DNA from: JAUVKT01 sp942491535
Lineage (GTDB): Bacteria > Bacteroidota > Bacteroidia > Bacteroidales > VadinHA17
DNA: 64,000 bases
NCBI GenBank assembly: GCA_942491535.1
Contig: CALOBV010000024.1
Location: 394,019 to 458,018 of the forward strand
Direction: 5' to 3'
This document shows, in pieces, positions 18,089 to 25,262 of this stretch; the first letter of the stretch is position 1; the number at the start of each line of letters is the position of its first letter. The notes under the pieces are model-generated. The model was not told where the DNA came from. It was given only the letters and a program-made list of their open reading frames with translations, and did not search any database. A program made the position numbers and the translations under genes.

Positions 18089-18559
18089 ATGAAACAGCTT
18101 AAAAACTTAACATACGGAATTAATATTATCCTAGCAGCAATGATTGCTGGTATTATGACGTATTATTGCTTTTATCTTGGTGGGTATTTTAATTTTCTTT
18201 TGGAAAATGATCTTAGTGAAGGATTATCTGTATACCATGCCCAATACCTGGACTCTTATGAAGGAGTTATAATCATCTTGCTGCTAGTCTTACAGTTAAT
18301 ATTTGCCCTATTTGCCTTGGTCCTTAACTTTAAGAAGAAGCTTTTACCCGGACTGATTATTGCTCTCTTAGCACCAGTAGTATTATTAATACTACATTAT
18401 GGCACTGGGTTTTCATATGCCGAATCAACAATAACGGATGGTTCAGATTTAAGTGCTGAGAATATTGAATTCTTCCTTAAAGTGAATATACCCTATCACA
18501 TAGTCTATTCGTTATTCTATGGCACGAGTGCTATATGGTTGTACTTCCAAAGGAAATAA
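18089..18559 (+). CDS. Hypothetical membrane protein, four predicted helices
   Basis: 156 residues with hydrophobic segments at about residues 10-33, 57-80, 85-107 and 130-152 and short loops, ending in a basic tail. No family was recognised. The gene stands alone between two other orphan genes in an AT-rich stretch. Confidence 0.6.
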   Translation: MKQLKNLTYGINIILAAMIAGIMTYYCFYLGGYFNFLLENDLSEGLSVYHAQYLDSYEGVIIILLLVLQLIFALFALVLNFKKKLLPGLIIALLAPVVLLILHYGTGFSYAESTITDGSDLSAENIEFFLKVNIPYHIVYSLFYGTSAIWLYFQRK

Positions 18560-18635
18560 CTCTGGGTTTAGATCATATTGTATTAACATAGATAAGCTTG
18601 ATAACTCCTAAAATCAATCGAAGGGGTACGCATTA

Positions 18636-18995
18636 CTATGCTAGCTGGAACTCAGGTATCACTTTATCATTTTGTTCTACCCCTTCAGGTGTTTTTAGTA
18701 CCCCCTTCGGTAGATTTCGATCCTCCCTTAACTTAGCAGTTAACTCATCGTAGTAAACTAGTGCTCTATCCTTATTATTATAGCACCTGGAACCCTCAAG
18801 ACCAAAATCACAATTAGCTGCAACATGTTCCCTTATTCCATGATCATCATTGCGTATTTTAATCCTAGCAACTTCATAGTTAAGAATCTTGTCAGTATAT
18901 GTCCCACCTATACCGTATAATGCTACTACTTCATTCCTCTTAATCAATGTATATTGTAAGCCATTAAGCTTAAAGCTTTCTTCTAATTGTTTCAT
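18636..18995 (-). CDS. Hypothetical protein
   Basis: A 119-residue soluble protein, starting MKQLEESFKLNG, with mixed charged residues and a single pair of Cys in NCDFGLEGSRCYNN. No signal peptide, membrane segment or known domain was recognised. Its neighbours are orphan genes. Phage or mobile-element origin is possible but unsupported. Confidence 0.5.
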   Translation of the reverse strand: MKQLEESFKLNGLQYTLIKRNEVVALYGIGGTYTDKILNYEVARIKIRNDDHGIREHVAANCDFGLEGSRCYNNKDRALVYYDELTAKLREDRNLPKGVLKTPEGVEQNDKVIPEFQLA

Positions 18996-19304
18996 AAAAT
19001 GTTGTGGTGTTTAGTCCCCAAATTCCCAGGTTGGGATATTGGCTAATTGTTAGAAAGGTATATGATTTATACCTGTATCTGATTGTATGATAGCTATAGA
19101 AGGTTACATATATAGCAGTAAAACAGGCATTTATTATAGCAGGGAAGTTGGGAATGGAGATTCATTAAAGTTTTTGCGAATTGCATTATCATATGTTGCT
19201 AAGCTGTAATTTTCAATTTCCAGCAAACCATTTTAAAGCCATTTGAATTTGGTATAATTGTTGTGTGACCGGTAATAAAACCAACAACATACAAATTGAT
19301 AATC
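18996..19304. other. Intergenic region without recognised features
   Basis: About 310 AT-rich bases separate two divergent small genes. I see no RNA gene, terminator-like hairpin or repeat here. Confidence 0.4.
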
Positions 19305-19676
19305 ATGAAACTTAGATTTATATTTTGTGTTATAATAGGAACATTGTTATCGCTCCAATCCTGTGAGAAAGATATAAAAATACCAGCTTGCGGATATGAG
19401 AATCCATTAAATGAGATTGCCTGGCTTAAAGATATGAAGGATAGTCTGGAGGCCGATGCAGGTGTGGGCAAAGCAGAGATTAAACTCTATTCGAAAGAGA
19501 ATTCAGACTATTTCGTTGTTTTGAATAGCTCTCTTGGCCAGGATTTTCCATATTCAAAGATTTATAACTGTGATGGTGTAATTGAATACATATGCGGGGG
19601 CAATCAACCACAACCAGATAGTTGTTCAATTTTCTTCAATGTTGCTACAATGATTGAAACTATATGGGAAAAATAA
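19305..19676 (+). CDS. Small putative lipoprotein
   Basis: 123 residues from the ATG at 19305; a TTG nine bases earlier is less likely. The N-terminal hydrophobic stretch ends in LLSLQSC, a lipobox-like site with Cys about residue 20, followed by EKDIKIP, a common mature start for Bacteroidota lipoproteins. The mature part has several Cys (ACGYENP, YNCDG, YICGG, DSCSIF) that may form disulfides. The family is not recognised. Confidence 0.6.
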   Translation: MKLRFIFCVIIGTLLSLQSCEKDIKIPACGYENPLNEIAWLKDMKDSLEADAGVGKAEIKLYSKENSDYFVVLNSSLGQDFPYSKIYNCDGVIEYICGGNQPQPDSCSIFFNVATMIETIWEK

Positions 19677-19802
19677 CGCTTGGTAATAGGTGTTCGAATT
19701 GCACATTACAATCCTATATAGATATATATTGCAATTGACAAATTGCAATTGTTGTGATTATAGTAAAGCGCATGAATAGGTATGACTAATACTAAGAGTC
19801 AA

Positions 19803-20186
19803 CTAATCCTTTACTACTTTCAATAGGATTAATACTTCTGGAATATAACCAGGCATAGGCTGTAATGTAGGATAAGGTTCGACATTGAGAATCTCAATTG
19901 AATACTCTTTGATGAAGAATGGATTATTATCGCGATTGTTTAGATTTAATATCTCCTCTTTAGATCCAAAGTCAAAGTACAAATCAACATCTCCAGGCCA
20001 AATGCATACTACATCAATGGGACATCTATAATCATTGATACTATCGACTTCGAATGAAAGATTCCAACTGATCTTATATGTTTCTCCTAGCTTCACTTCA
20101 ATCTCTTCACCCAGTTCAATCTTTTCGCATGAAGTAGCAAGAATGGTTGCTAATAGGATCGCAATCAATGTAATATTCTTGACCAT
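19803..20186 (-). CDS. Small putative lipoprotein
   Basis: A 127-residue protein with a lipoprotein signal ending in LATSC (Cys20) followed by EKIELGEE. The rest is beta-rich, with RCPIDVVCIWPGDVDLYF in the middle; the R-C-P-x-D-x-x-C-x-W-x-G-D pattern is common in small Bacteroidota lipoproteins. It converges on the other small lipoprotein gene. The function is unknown. Confidence 0.65.
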   Translation of the reverse strand: MVKNITLIAILLATILATSCEKIELGEEIEVKLGETYKISWNLSFEVDSINDYRCPIDVVCIWPGDVDLYFDFGSKEEILNLNNRDNNPFFIKEYSIEILNVEPYPTLQPMPGYIPEVLILLKVVKD

Positions 20187-20292
20187 AACTTACAGTTTAT
20201 TAATCAGATTGATTATGAAGAATTTGCACAACAACTATGCCAATCAATACCTCAAACTGTGTATTATATATTCTATTCCCACTTGACGATTA

Positions 20293-20363
20293 GGGGTCAG
20301 GGTTGTTCGCCTGCGACAGCCAATTTTATTCGCCAACTGTGAACTGTGCTAAAAACTGACCCC
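20293..20363. repeat. Short inverted pair GGGGTCAG / CTGACCCC
   Basis: GGGGTCAG (20293-20300) and CTGACCCC (20356-20363) bracket 55 bp with further small self-complementary pieces. It resembles the ends of small REP-like elements, but no transposase is nearby. The other bases between 20187 and 20519 show nothing I can support. Confidence 0.3.
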
Positions 20364-20519
20364 GTTCCCATTCTATGAGCCTGAAAAGATCGAGTTTGAT
20401 AGTAAAAAGTGTCGAACCAATTACTCAGGCTGTGCCTTCGTGAGCTCGTCGGCTATTGCCTCCTCGGTTCCTATAACAAAGTTCTTGAGTGGATAATTCA
20501 GGATACCAGTGAATTAACA

Positions 20520-20867
20520 TTATTTATCCAGGTTTTTAATCATAGCAAAGATAATTTTCGAGAGCTCTTCTGCCTGTTGGTAGAATTCATTATATTTTGT
20601 GATTACAAGAGTATTTTCATCTTTAAGGACATCTAAAATTGCCACACATTCAAAAATGGAGCTTCTTGCTATTATGAAGAAATTTCTTCTATCTGGTTTG
20701 CTGAATCTTCCTGAGCCTTCGGCTAAATTAAGAACAATGCTGAATGATGCTCTTCTTAGTTGATCATTGGTAGTAGGATCAAGCTTGGCTTCCTTTAGAA
20801 ACAGACGAATGTCTGCATTAAAGCCTTTAGCCTTTTTATAAACTACAAGTTTTTCGAAATCAAACAT
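20520..20867 (-). CDS. Four-helix-bundle protein (S23/IVS family)
   Basis: A 115-residue all-helical protein. It starts with DFEKLVVYKKAKGFN and contains QLRRASFSIVLNLAEGSGR, the hallmark of the family first seen in intervening sequences of 23S rRNA genes. The function is unknown. It has a second, diverged family member at 45063-45416. A 6-bp-period array lies about 25 bp upstream of its start (20893-20920). Both copies in this window are therefore next to short tandem arrays. Confidence 0.85.
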   Translation of the reverse strand: MFDFEKLVVYKKAKGFNADIRLFLKEAKLDPTTNDQLRRASFSIVLNLAEGSGRFSKPDRRNFFIIARSSIFECVAILDVLKDENTLVITKYNEFYQQAEELSKIIFAMIKNLDK

Positions 20868-20892
20868 AAGCTCTTTTTATAAATAAGGTAAA

Positions 20893-20920
20893 CAGAGTGA
20901 GTGTCAGTGTGAGAGTGAGG
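20893..20920 (+). repeat. 6-bp-period purine array (AGNGTG), left flank of the GIY-YIG unit
   Basis: CAGAGTGAGTGTCAGTGTGA followed by GAGTGAGG repeats a 6-base pattern. It is complementary in type to the CTCNCT array at 21363-21389, so the two bracket the tRNA-like copy and the GIY-YIG gene as inverted arrays. Confidence 0.55.
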
Positions 20921-20942
20921 TAAAAATCAGGACCGGAGCCGG

Positions 20943-20960
20943 TTCCGATAACTATCGGAA
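20943..20960. repeat. 18-bp palindrome in the T loop
   Basis: TTCCGATA-AC-TATCGGAA has perfect 8-bp arms. It replaces the GGT of a normal T loop; tRNA-like copy 2 lacks it. Confidence 0.8.
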
Positions 20961-20992
20961 CGAACCGGCACTTCCGAAGAAACTGGTGTTTG

Positions 20993-21010
20993 TACCGATA
21001 GCTATCGGTA
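20993..21010. repeat. 18-bp palindrome in the anticodon loop
   Basis: TACCGATA-GC-TATCGGTA is perfect and lies immediately beside the CAA anticodon position. A version with two substitutions sits at 21444-21461 in copy 2. Confidence 0.8.
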
Positions 21011-21025
21011 CCAGCGCGTCTACCA

Positions 21026-21043
21026 TCCCGATAATTATCGGGA
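21026..21043. repeat. 18-bp palindrome in the D loop
   Basis: TCCCGATA-AT-TATCGGGA is perfect. Copy 2 has a 17-bp form with one base lost at 21477-21493. The three palindromes share CCGATA-NN-TATCGG. Confidence 0.8.
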
Positions 21044-21054
21044 CCGCCATCTTG

Positions 21055-21336
21055 TTAAAATTTCTGTTTCAGCTTCTTTATGATATCTGGATATTTGACA
21101 AGATTGTTTATGTACACCCTGCTTTTCATTTTCTTAATATGTGCTTCTATCTTCCTGGCCTGCTGATATTCCAGGTCATCAATTTCCAAAAAGATTTCCC
21201 AGTCGTCAGCCCGTGAGGTAAAGCCTGGACCAAATACCTTGTCCCTATGTTGACTAAGTCTTTCTTCCATATCCAGACAACTTCCAATATAGTAAGTGTC
21301 AATTGATTGTGAATATAATATATAGACTGTAGCCAC
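21055..21336 (-). CDS. Small GIY-YIG nuclease-domain protein
   Basis: A 93-residue single-domain protein. It has the motifs V-Y-I-L-Y (GIY position, residues about 4-8), Y-Y-I-G (15-18), and basic residues in ERLSQHR; the Glu of KIEAHIKKMKSR is the expected metal ligand. It resembles the short YhbQ/UvrC-N-like family. The start is a GTG at 21336; no in-frame ATG is seen upstream. The stop codon directly abuts the tRNA-like copy 1 and its upstream flank is tRNA-like copy 2. It lies on the same strand as the real tRNA, so read-through from the tRNA promoter could express it. Confidence 0.8.
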   Translation of the reverse strand: MATVYILYSQSIDTYYIGSCLDMEERLSQHRDKVFGPGFTSRADDWEIFLEIDDLEYQQARKIEAHIKKMKSRVYINNLVKYPDIIKKLKQKF

Positions 21337-21362
21337 TGAAAAGTTAAAAAAGAGTGAAAGTT

Positions 21363-21389
21363 CTCGCTCTCGCTCACACTCTCACTCTG
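21363..21389 (+). repeat. 6-bp-period pyrimidine array (CTCNCT), right flank of the GIY-YIG unit
   Basis: CTCGCTCTCGCTCACACTCT followed by CACTCTG is the inverted counterpart of the array at 20893-20920. It is followed by TGATTTTTGTACCC, which is also found beside the real tRNA at 21658-21671. Confidence 0.55.
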
Positions 21390-21395
21390 ATTTTT

Positions 21396-21503
21396 GTACC
21401 CGGAGCCGGGGTCGAACCGGCACTTCCGAAGAAACTGGTGTTGTACCGATCGCTATCGCTACCAGCGCGTCTACCATCCCGATAATTTCGGGACCGCCAT
21501 CTT
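21396..21503 (-). pseudogene. tRNA-Leu-like copy 2 with decayed palindromes
   Basis: This is the same as copy 1 but with an uninterrupted T arm (GCCGGTTCGACCCCGGC on the minus strand) and an intact 3' acceptor strand (CTCCGGGTA). The anticodon-loop palindrome has two mismatches and the D-loop palindrome has lost one base. The 5' acceptor strand is again missing and is replaced by AACA from a GIY-YIG-like tail. Confidence 0.65.
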
Positions 21504-21657
21504 GTTAAATTTCTGTTTCAGCTTCTTTATCTGATATTTGACAAGATTGTTTTTACTTTCATTTTCTATCTCAGCCCGTGAGGTAAAGCCTGGACTTTTC
21601 CCTTTTGACTAGTCTTTCTTCCATATCCAGACAACTTCCATATAGTAAGTGTCACTC
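21504..21657 (-). pseudogene. Remnant of a second GIY-YIG gene
   Basis: About 150 bp align in order with the intact gene at 21055-21336. Shared blocks include ATTTCTGTTTCAGCTTCTTT, TCAGCCCGTGAGGTAAAGCC and CTTTCTTCCATATCCAGACA, with several internal deletions that remove about half the length and destroy the frame. It lies between the real tRNA-Leu and tRNA-like copy 2, which is the same position as the intact gene occupies between copies 2 and 1. Confidence 0.75.
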
Positions 21658-21666
21658 TGATTTTTG

Positions 21667-21750
21667 TACCCAGAGTCGGGATCGAACCGACACGGTATTG
21701 CTACCACTGGTGTTTGAGACCAGCGCGTCTACCAATTCCGCCATCTGGGC
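21667..21750 (-). tRNA. tRNA-Leu (anticodon CAA)
   Basis: The minus strand folds into a class II tRNA: acceptor GCCCAGA / TCTGGGT, D arm with GGTAGACGCG, anticodon stem CTGGT / ACCAG with loop CTCAAAC (anticodon CAA), a long variable arm around GGTAGCAATACC, and T arm GTCGGTTCGATCCCGAC. The discriminator base is A and CCA is not encoded. Two degenerate relatives follow it downstream on the same strand. Confidence 0.95.
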
Positions 21751-21775
21751 TGGTAGATTTGCAAATATTCGCTTA

Positions 21776-21814
21776 CGAAAATAGGCAAACAATTTGCCTG
21801 CGAAAATAGGCAAA
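21776..21814. repeat. Short direct repeat upstream of tRNA-Leu
   Basis: CGAAAATAGGCAAA occurs twice 25 bp apart (21776-21789 and 21801-21814), separated by CAATTTGCCTG. It is too short to classify. Confidence 0.5.
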
Positions 21815-21849
21815 AACTGTTATCCTGCAAAAGAATTAAACACTTAACA

Positions 21850-22053
21850 CTACTTGCCAATCAACTCCAGAATCCTCTTTTCATCCTTCTCATCTGCCTC
21901 GAGGGCTCCCCAGCCATGCTGCCCCTGGAACAGGCCATCATAGGCAGCGTCATGATAACTCCTGATAATATGAGGTATGCCCTCACTATCAAGAATATCC
22001 TTTATCCGTAATGCCTCAATCTCATTATCAAGCGTAATTATCCTTTTATGCAT
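21850..22053 (-). CDS. DUF2007-family small protein
   Basis: A 67-residue protein with the DUF2007 pattern: ITLDNEIEALRIKDILDSEG at the N-terminus, then GIPHIIRS, a central Gly-rich HGWGALEADEKD and a final helix. Members are thought to be small regulatory or signal-transducing domains; no partner is evident here. It precedes the tRNA-Leu on the same strand. Confidence 0.75.
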   Translation of the reverse strand: MHKRIITLDNEIEALRIKDILDSEGIPHIIRSYHDAAYDGLFQGQHGWGALEADEKDEKRILELIGK

Positions 22054-22106
22054 AATTCATATTTTAGTAATAAAACAAACTATCCCGGCCCGTGGTTCGC
22101 TTATAT

Positions 22107-22430
22107 CTACTTATTCGTGAAATTAACTTTCCTTTGTTGGATTCTTAATAATCGCTTCTTCTGAAACAAATAAATTGGGAAGGTGATCATTGGTGTTATA
22201 ATTACCATAATAATCCATGCCGCTTTGTTAAAAATATCAGATCTTGCAATGTCTATTATAAACACAATCCAGCATAACAATTGACATACTAACGGGATAA
22301 TAGAACTAAAAGTCCGGTCATTATTACCAATCCCGTCAAGATACCAGATAATAAACAGTATCCATAAGAGAATCGTAAGAGACCACAGCAGGCCTGTCGG
22401 AAATTGTGCGGGCGTTTTCTTTTTTTCCAT
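22107..22430 (-). CDS. Small membrane protein, PLDc_N-like
   Basis: 107 residues with three predicted helices (about residues 13-32, 43-62, 70-90) and a basic C-terminal tail. The segment AAWIIMVIITPMITFPIYLF resembles the second half of the phospholipase-D nuclease N-terminal domain found alone in small membrane proteins. No catalytic residues are present. The function is unknown. Confidence 0.55.
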   Translation of the reverse strand: MEKKKTPAQFPTGLLWSLTILLWILFIIWYLDGIGNNDRTFSSIIPLVCQLLCWIVFIIDIARSDIFNKAAWIIMVIITPMITFPIYLFQKKRLLRIQQRKVNFTNK

Positions 22431-22461
22431 AATACAGCGATTTAAATTAATTTATTCCATT

Positions 22462-23991
22462 TTATTCTCTGATTCTATAGGGTTTAAGTTCTTCAAAAAA
22501 GATATCTCCATTGGGCACACTGAAGTCCATTCCAATAACCCCAAGGTTATTATCGAGATCAAACTTAAGTGTTCCGAAATCGAACCAGGCATGAATATTA
22601 TCCCAGTCTATCTCCCATACGTCATAATGCCAGTGAATAAGACTGGCCGACAACTCCGGTGCATGCTCAAAAAATAAGCGCAGCATATTTCCTTCCAGCC
22701 TGACTTCTATCTCTCCATATATGTCGGATTGATATTTACCGGCGTATTTTTCGAGAGCCAGCGATGGCTTTGTGCCCGATACCCTCGCTTCAATAGCCCT
22801 TGTTACACGTGGGTCGACAGCAGGTCTGCTCTTCGATCTTTCCAGGTACTCAGCCGACCAGTCCTTGCCATCAACTCCAAGAAGTTTATCTATTGTATAA
22901 TAGCTTAGTGCCATATATGGGGTTTCCAGGCCGTTAGTCAGAACCACCACACCAAGATTCTCATCAGGGATCATTGATACTGCGGTTATCATCCCATCAT
23001 ATCCCCCTGTATGTCCGACAAATAGCCTTCCCTGGTAATCACTTAACGACCAGCCCAGTCCGTAGCCCCTGAAATGCCTGTTAAAATCATCCTCTCTGGT
23101 ATGGTTGACCGTGAAATTATTATGAGGGGTCCAGATAATATTCCTTGAGGATGGTGTCAGCAGTGTATCATCACCTATTATCCCATGATTCATATTAAAT
23201 ATCATCCATTTTGAAACATCATTCACACTCGAAATAATTCCTCCCAGGGCTCCAATCTCTTCCCAGTCGACCCATTCAATTGGAACATTTTCTCCATCAA
23301 CAAGTGCATGGGGAGTAGCATAATTACCCACATCATCCAGGTCGTCAGGAGATGTAACTGTTCTGTCCATCCCCAGAGGATCAAGTATCCTCTCTTTCAC
23401 ATTATCGCTCCAGCTCTTCCCTGTTACTTCCTTAATAATCTCACCCATGGTTATATACATAACATTCGAATAACCATAGCCTGCCCGGAAATCATATGCT
23501 TTTGGAAGGTATTTAATTCTCTCAATAATCTCCTTACTTGTAAGATCTGATTTGTACCAGATCACATCACCGCTGAAGGTTCCCAGCCCACAGCGATGGC
23601 TCAGCAAATCACGGATTGTCATTTCTTTTGATACCCAGGAGTCGTACAACTCAAAATACGGCAGGTAATCAACTACCTTATCGTTCCAGTCGAGTTTTCC
23701 TTCCTGGACAAGCATGGCAACGAGTGCCGAAGTAAATGCTTTGGAATTTGATGCTATCGCATAGAGAGTGTTCCCGTCAGGGATATCATTTTTGCCTTCT
23801 TCCTTCAGTCCATAGCCTTTGCTAAAGACTATCTCTCCATCTTTAACTATTGCAACAGTAAAGCCCGGCACATTCCAGTCTGCAGCAACCTTTTTATAGT
23901 ATTTATCAAGATCATTTAGATCGCTTTTTAAAACAGATATAGTAGCTGAGCGAAGAGAGTGGCTTATTATCCGAGCAAATACCTGAATACA
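22462..23991 (-). CDS. Serine hydrolase, class C beta-lactamase-like, 5'-truncated
   Basis: From a GTG at 23871 there are 469 residues. SxxK is present as SNSK (about residue 43), YxN as YSN, and HTGG in GHTGGYDG, so the penicillin-binding/esterase fold is complete. Coding homology continues about 30 codons further upstream (KSDLNDLDKYYKKVAADWNV precedes the GTG). That frame reaches a TAA at 23992-23994 without any ATG, GTG or TTG, and there is no signal peptide. The 5' end has therefore been lost or frameshifted. The gene may be inactive, or translated from the internal GTG as a cytoplasmic form. Confidence 0.75.
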   Translation of the reverse strand, partial: CIQVFARIISHSLRSATISVLKSDLNDLDKYYKKVAADWNVPGFTVAIVKDGEIVFSKGYGLKEEGKNDIPDGNTLYAIASNSKAFTSALVAMLVQEGKLDWNDKVVDYLPYFELYDSWVSKEMTIRDLLSHRCGLGTFSGDVIWYKSDLTSKEIIERIKYLPKAYDFRAGYGYSNVMYITMGEIIKEVTGKSWSDNVKERILDPLGMDRTVTSPDDLDDVGNYATPHALVDGENVPIEWVDWEEIGALGGIISSVNDVSKWMIFNMNHGIIGDDTLLTPSSRNIIWTPHNNFTVNHTREDDFNRHFRGYGLGWSLSDYQGRLFVGHTGGYDGMITAVSMIPDENLGVVVLTNGLETPYMALSYYTIDKLLGVDGKDWSAEYLERSKSRPAVDPRVTRAIEARVSGTKPSLALEKYAGKYQSDIYGEIEVRLEGNMLRLFFEHAPELSASLIHWHYDVWEIDWDNIHAWFDFGTLKFDLDNNLGVIGMDFSVPNGDIFFEELKPYRIRE

Positions 23992-23994
23992 TTA

Positions 23995-24329
23995 TATTTT
24001 TATAGTGCCAGTCCCAGTTAAGAGTTCATCATCTTTTCTCTTTCATATTCTACGATAATCCAACACTCCCGAGATGAAAACGCACCCCAAGAAGGCCTAT
24101 AATACCCCCAGCGCAAAAGCCCCAAAGTCGGCTAGAGCAGAAGAGTAAATTATTTTCATATTTCTTAAGAATTATTATCAGAGAATAGTAAAGATAGAAA
24201 AATAGGATGAAATTTTCCTAATCTTTTAGTTCACCATCTCCAAAAAAAATATACAGGACTATCCCGGGTTCAATATTTAAGAAATTATTATGCAATAATT
24301 GATTTAGTTATCTTTAATAAAAAAATCAA
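23995..24329. other. Intergenic region without recognised features
   Basis: This lies between the truncated serine hydrolase and the agmatinase gene. It is AT-rich with no clear hairpin or coding frame. A signal peptide for the hydrolase was looked for in the other frames and not found. Confidence 0.4.
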
Positions 24330-25115
24330 ATGAGTAATATAGCACTTGTGGGGATTCCCTACGATCGTAAGTCTTCATTTATGAGAGGTCCATCGGCAGC
24401 ACCCTCTGAAATAAGAAAATGTCTTTATTCTCACTCTACAAACCTCTTTGCTGAAAACGGGATATCGATAGAAGATGAAAGGATTATTGACCATGGTGAT
24501 ATAATAATTGATGGATACCTGGATATAAGTAATGATATAAAACAGATACTTGCCGGCAACAATAGAATATTATCACTCGGTGGAGACCATTCAATTACCT
24601 ATCCAATTCTCAAAGCCTATTCAGATTATTATGACAACATTGAGATACTCCATATTGATGCACATGCTGACCTGTATGATATACTTGATGGAGATAAGTA
24701 TTCACATGCCTGTCCCTTTGCCAGGATAATGGAAGATAAGCTGGCAGCACGCCTGGTACAGGTGGGGATCAGAACACTAAATGATCACCAGAGAGAGCAA
24801 TCAAGGAAGTTTCGAACCGAAATTTTAGAAATGAAGAACTACTCCATCAAGAAAGTGCCGGCAATGAAGAATCCTGTCTATCTGTCAATTGATCTTGATG
24901 GAATCGATCCTGCCTTTGCCCCTGGAGTATCACATCATGAACCGGGAGGGCTGTCATCACGCGATGTAATTAACATTGTACACAGTATAGAAGGGCCTGT
25001 TATCGGGGCCGACATCGTAGAGCTTAACCCGATCCGGGATAGTAATAATATAACTGCTGCTCTCGCAGCAAAGTTATGCAAGGAGATTATGGCCAAAATG
25101 CTAAAAGGAGATTAA
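24330..25115 (+). CDS. speB: Agmatinase / arginase-family ureohydrolase
   Basis: A 261-residue binuclear manganese hydrolase. The metal motifs are all present: GGDHS, HIDAHADL and SIDLDGIDPAFAPG. The last is followed by VSHHEPGG, which is more typical of agmatinases than arginases. It would hydrolyse agmatine to putrescine and urea. It stands alone on its strand, and no arginine decarboxylase is seen nearby. Another guanidino substrate cannot be excluded. Confidence 0.88.
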   Translation: MSNIALVGIPYDRKSSFMRGPSAAPSEIRKCLYSHSTNLFAENGISIEDERIIDHGDIIIDGYLDISNDIKQILAGNNRILSLGGDHSITYPILKAYSDYYDNIEILHIDAHADLYDILDGDKYSHACPFARIMEDKLAARLVQVGIRTLNDHQREQSRKFRTEILEMKNYSIKKVPAMKNPVYLSIDLDGIDPAFAPGVSHHEPGGLSSRDVINIVHSIEGPVIGADIVELNPIRDSNNITAALAAKLCKEIMAKMLKGD

Positions 25116-25262
25116 GCCTGTCTTTACCGAACAGAAGGACTCGTATTGCGTTTGCTAACAACATCACTTATCAAAACAATTTCTCTAAGTTGATTTTCGA
25201 AATTGAATTGTGTAAGTTTGATGGCCTCAAAAACAAGCTAATTTGTATTTTTAAATACTGGT

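Larger units (their letters stand above)
20932..21049 (-). pseudogene. tRNA-Leu-like copy 1 with three 18-bp palindromes in its loops
   Basis: On the minus strand the sequence follows tRNA-Leu from AGATGGCGG through the D stem, GTAGACGCGCTGG, the anticodon stem, a short variable arm (TTCTTCGGAA) and the T stem (GCCGG / CCGGC). The first five or so acceptor bases are replaced by the end of the GIY-YIG gene. Palindromes interrupt the D loop (21026-21043), the anticodon loop (20993-21010) and the T loop (20943-20960). All stems remain pairable. Cloverleaf function is doubtful because the 5' acceptor strand is gone. Confidence 0.65.

Noticed and set aside
19720..19756. Self-complementary TTGCAATTGACAAATTGCAATTG as a terminator
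   Set aside because: The stem is AT-only with no T tail and lies between convergent genes at a distance from both stops; too weak to call.
20409..20636. Plus-strand frame with LRLCLRELVGYCLLGSYNKV that could be a transposase remnant
   Set aside because: It resembles no transposase I know and overlaps the end of the four-helix-bundle gene on the other strand.
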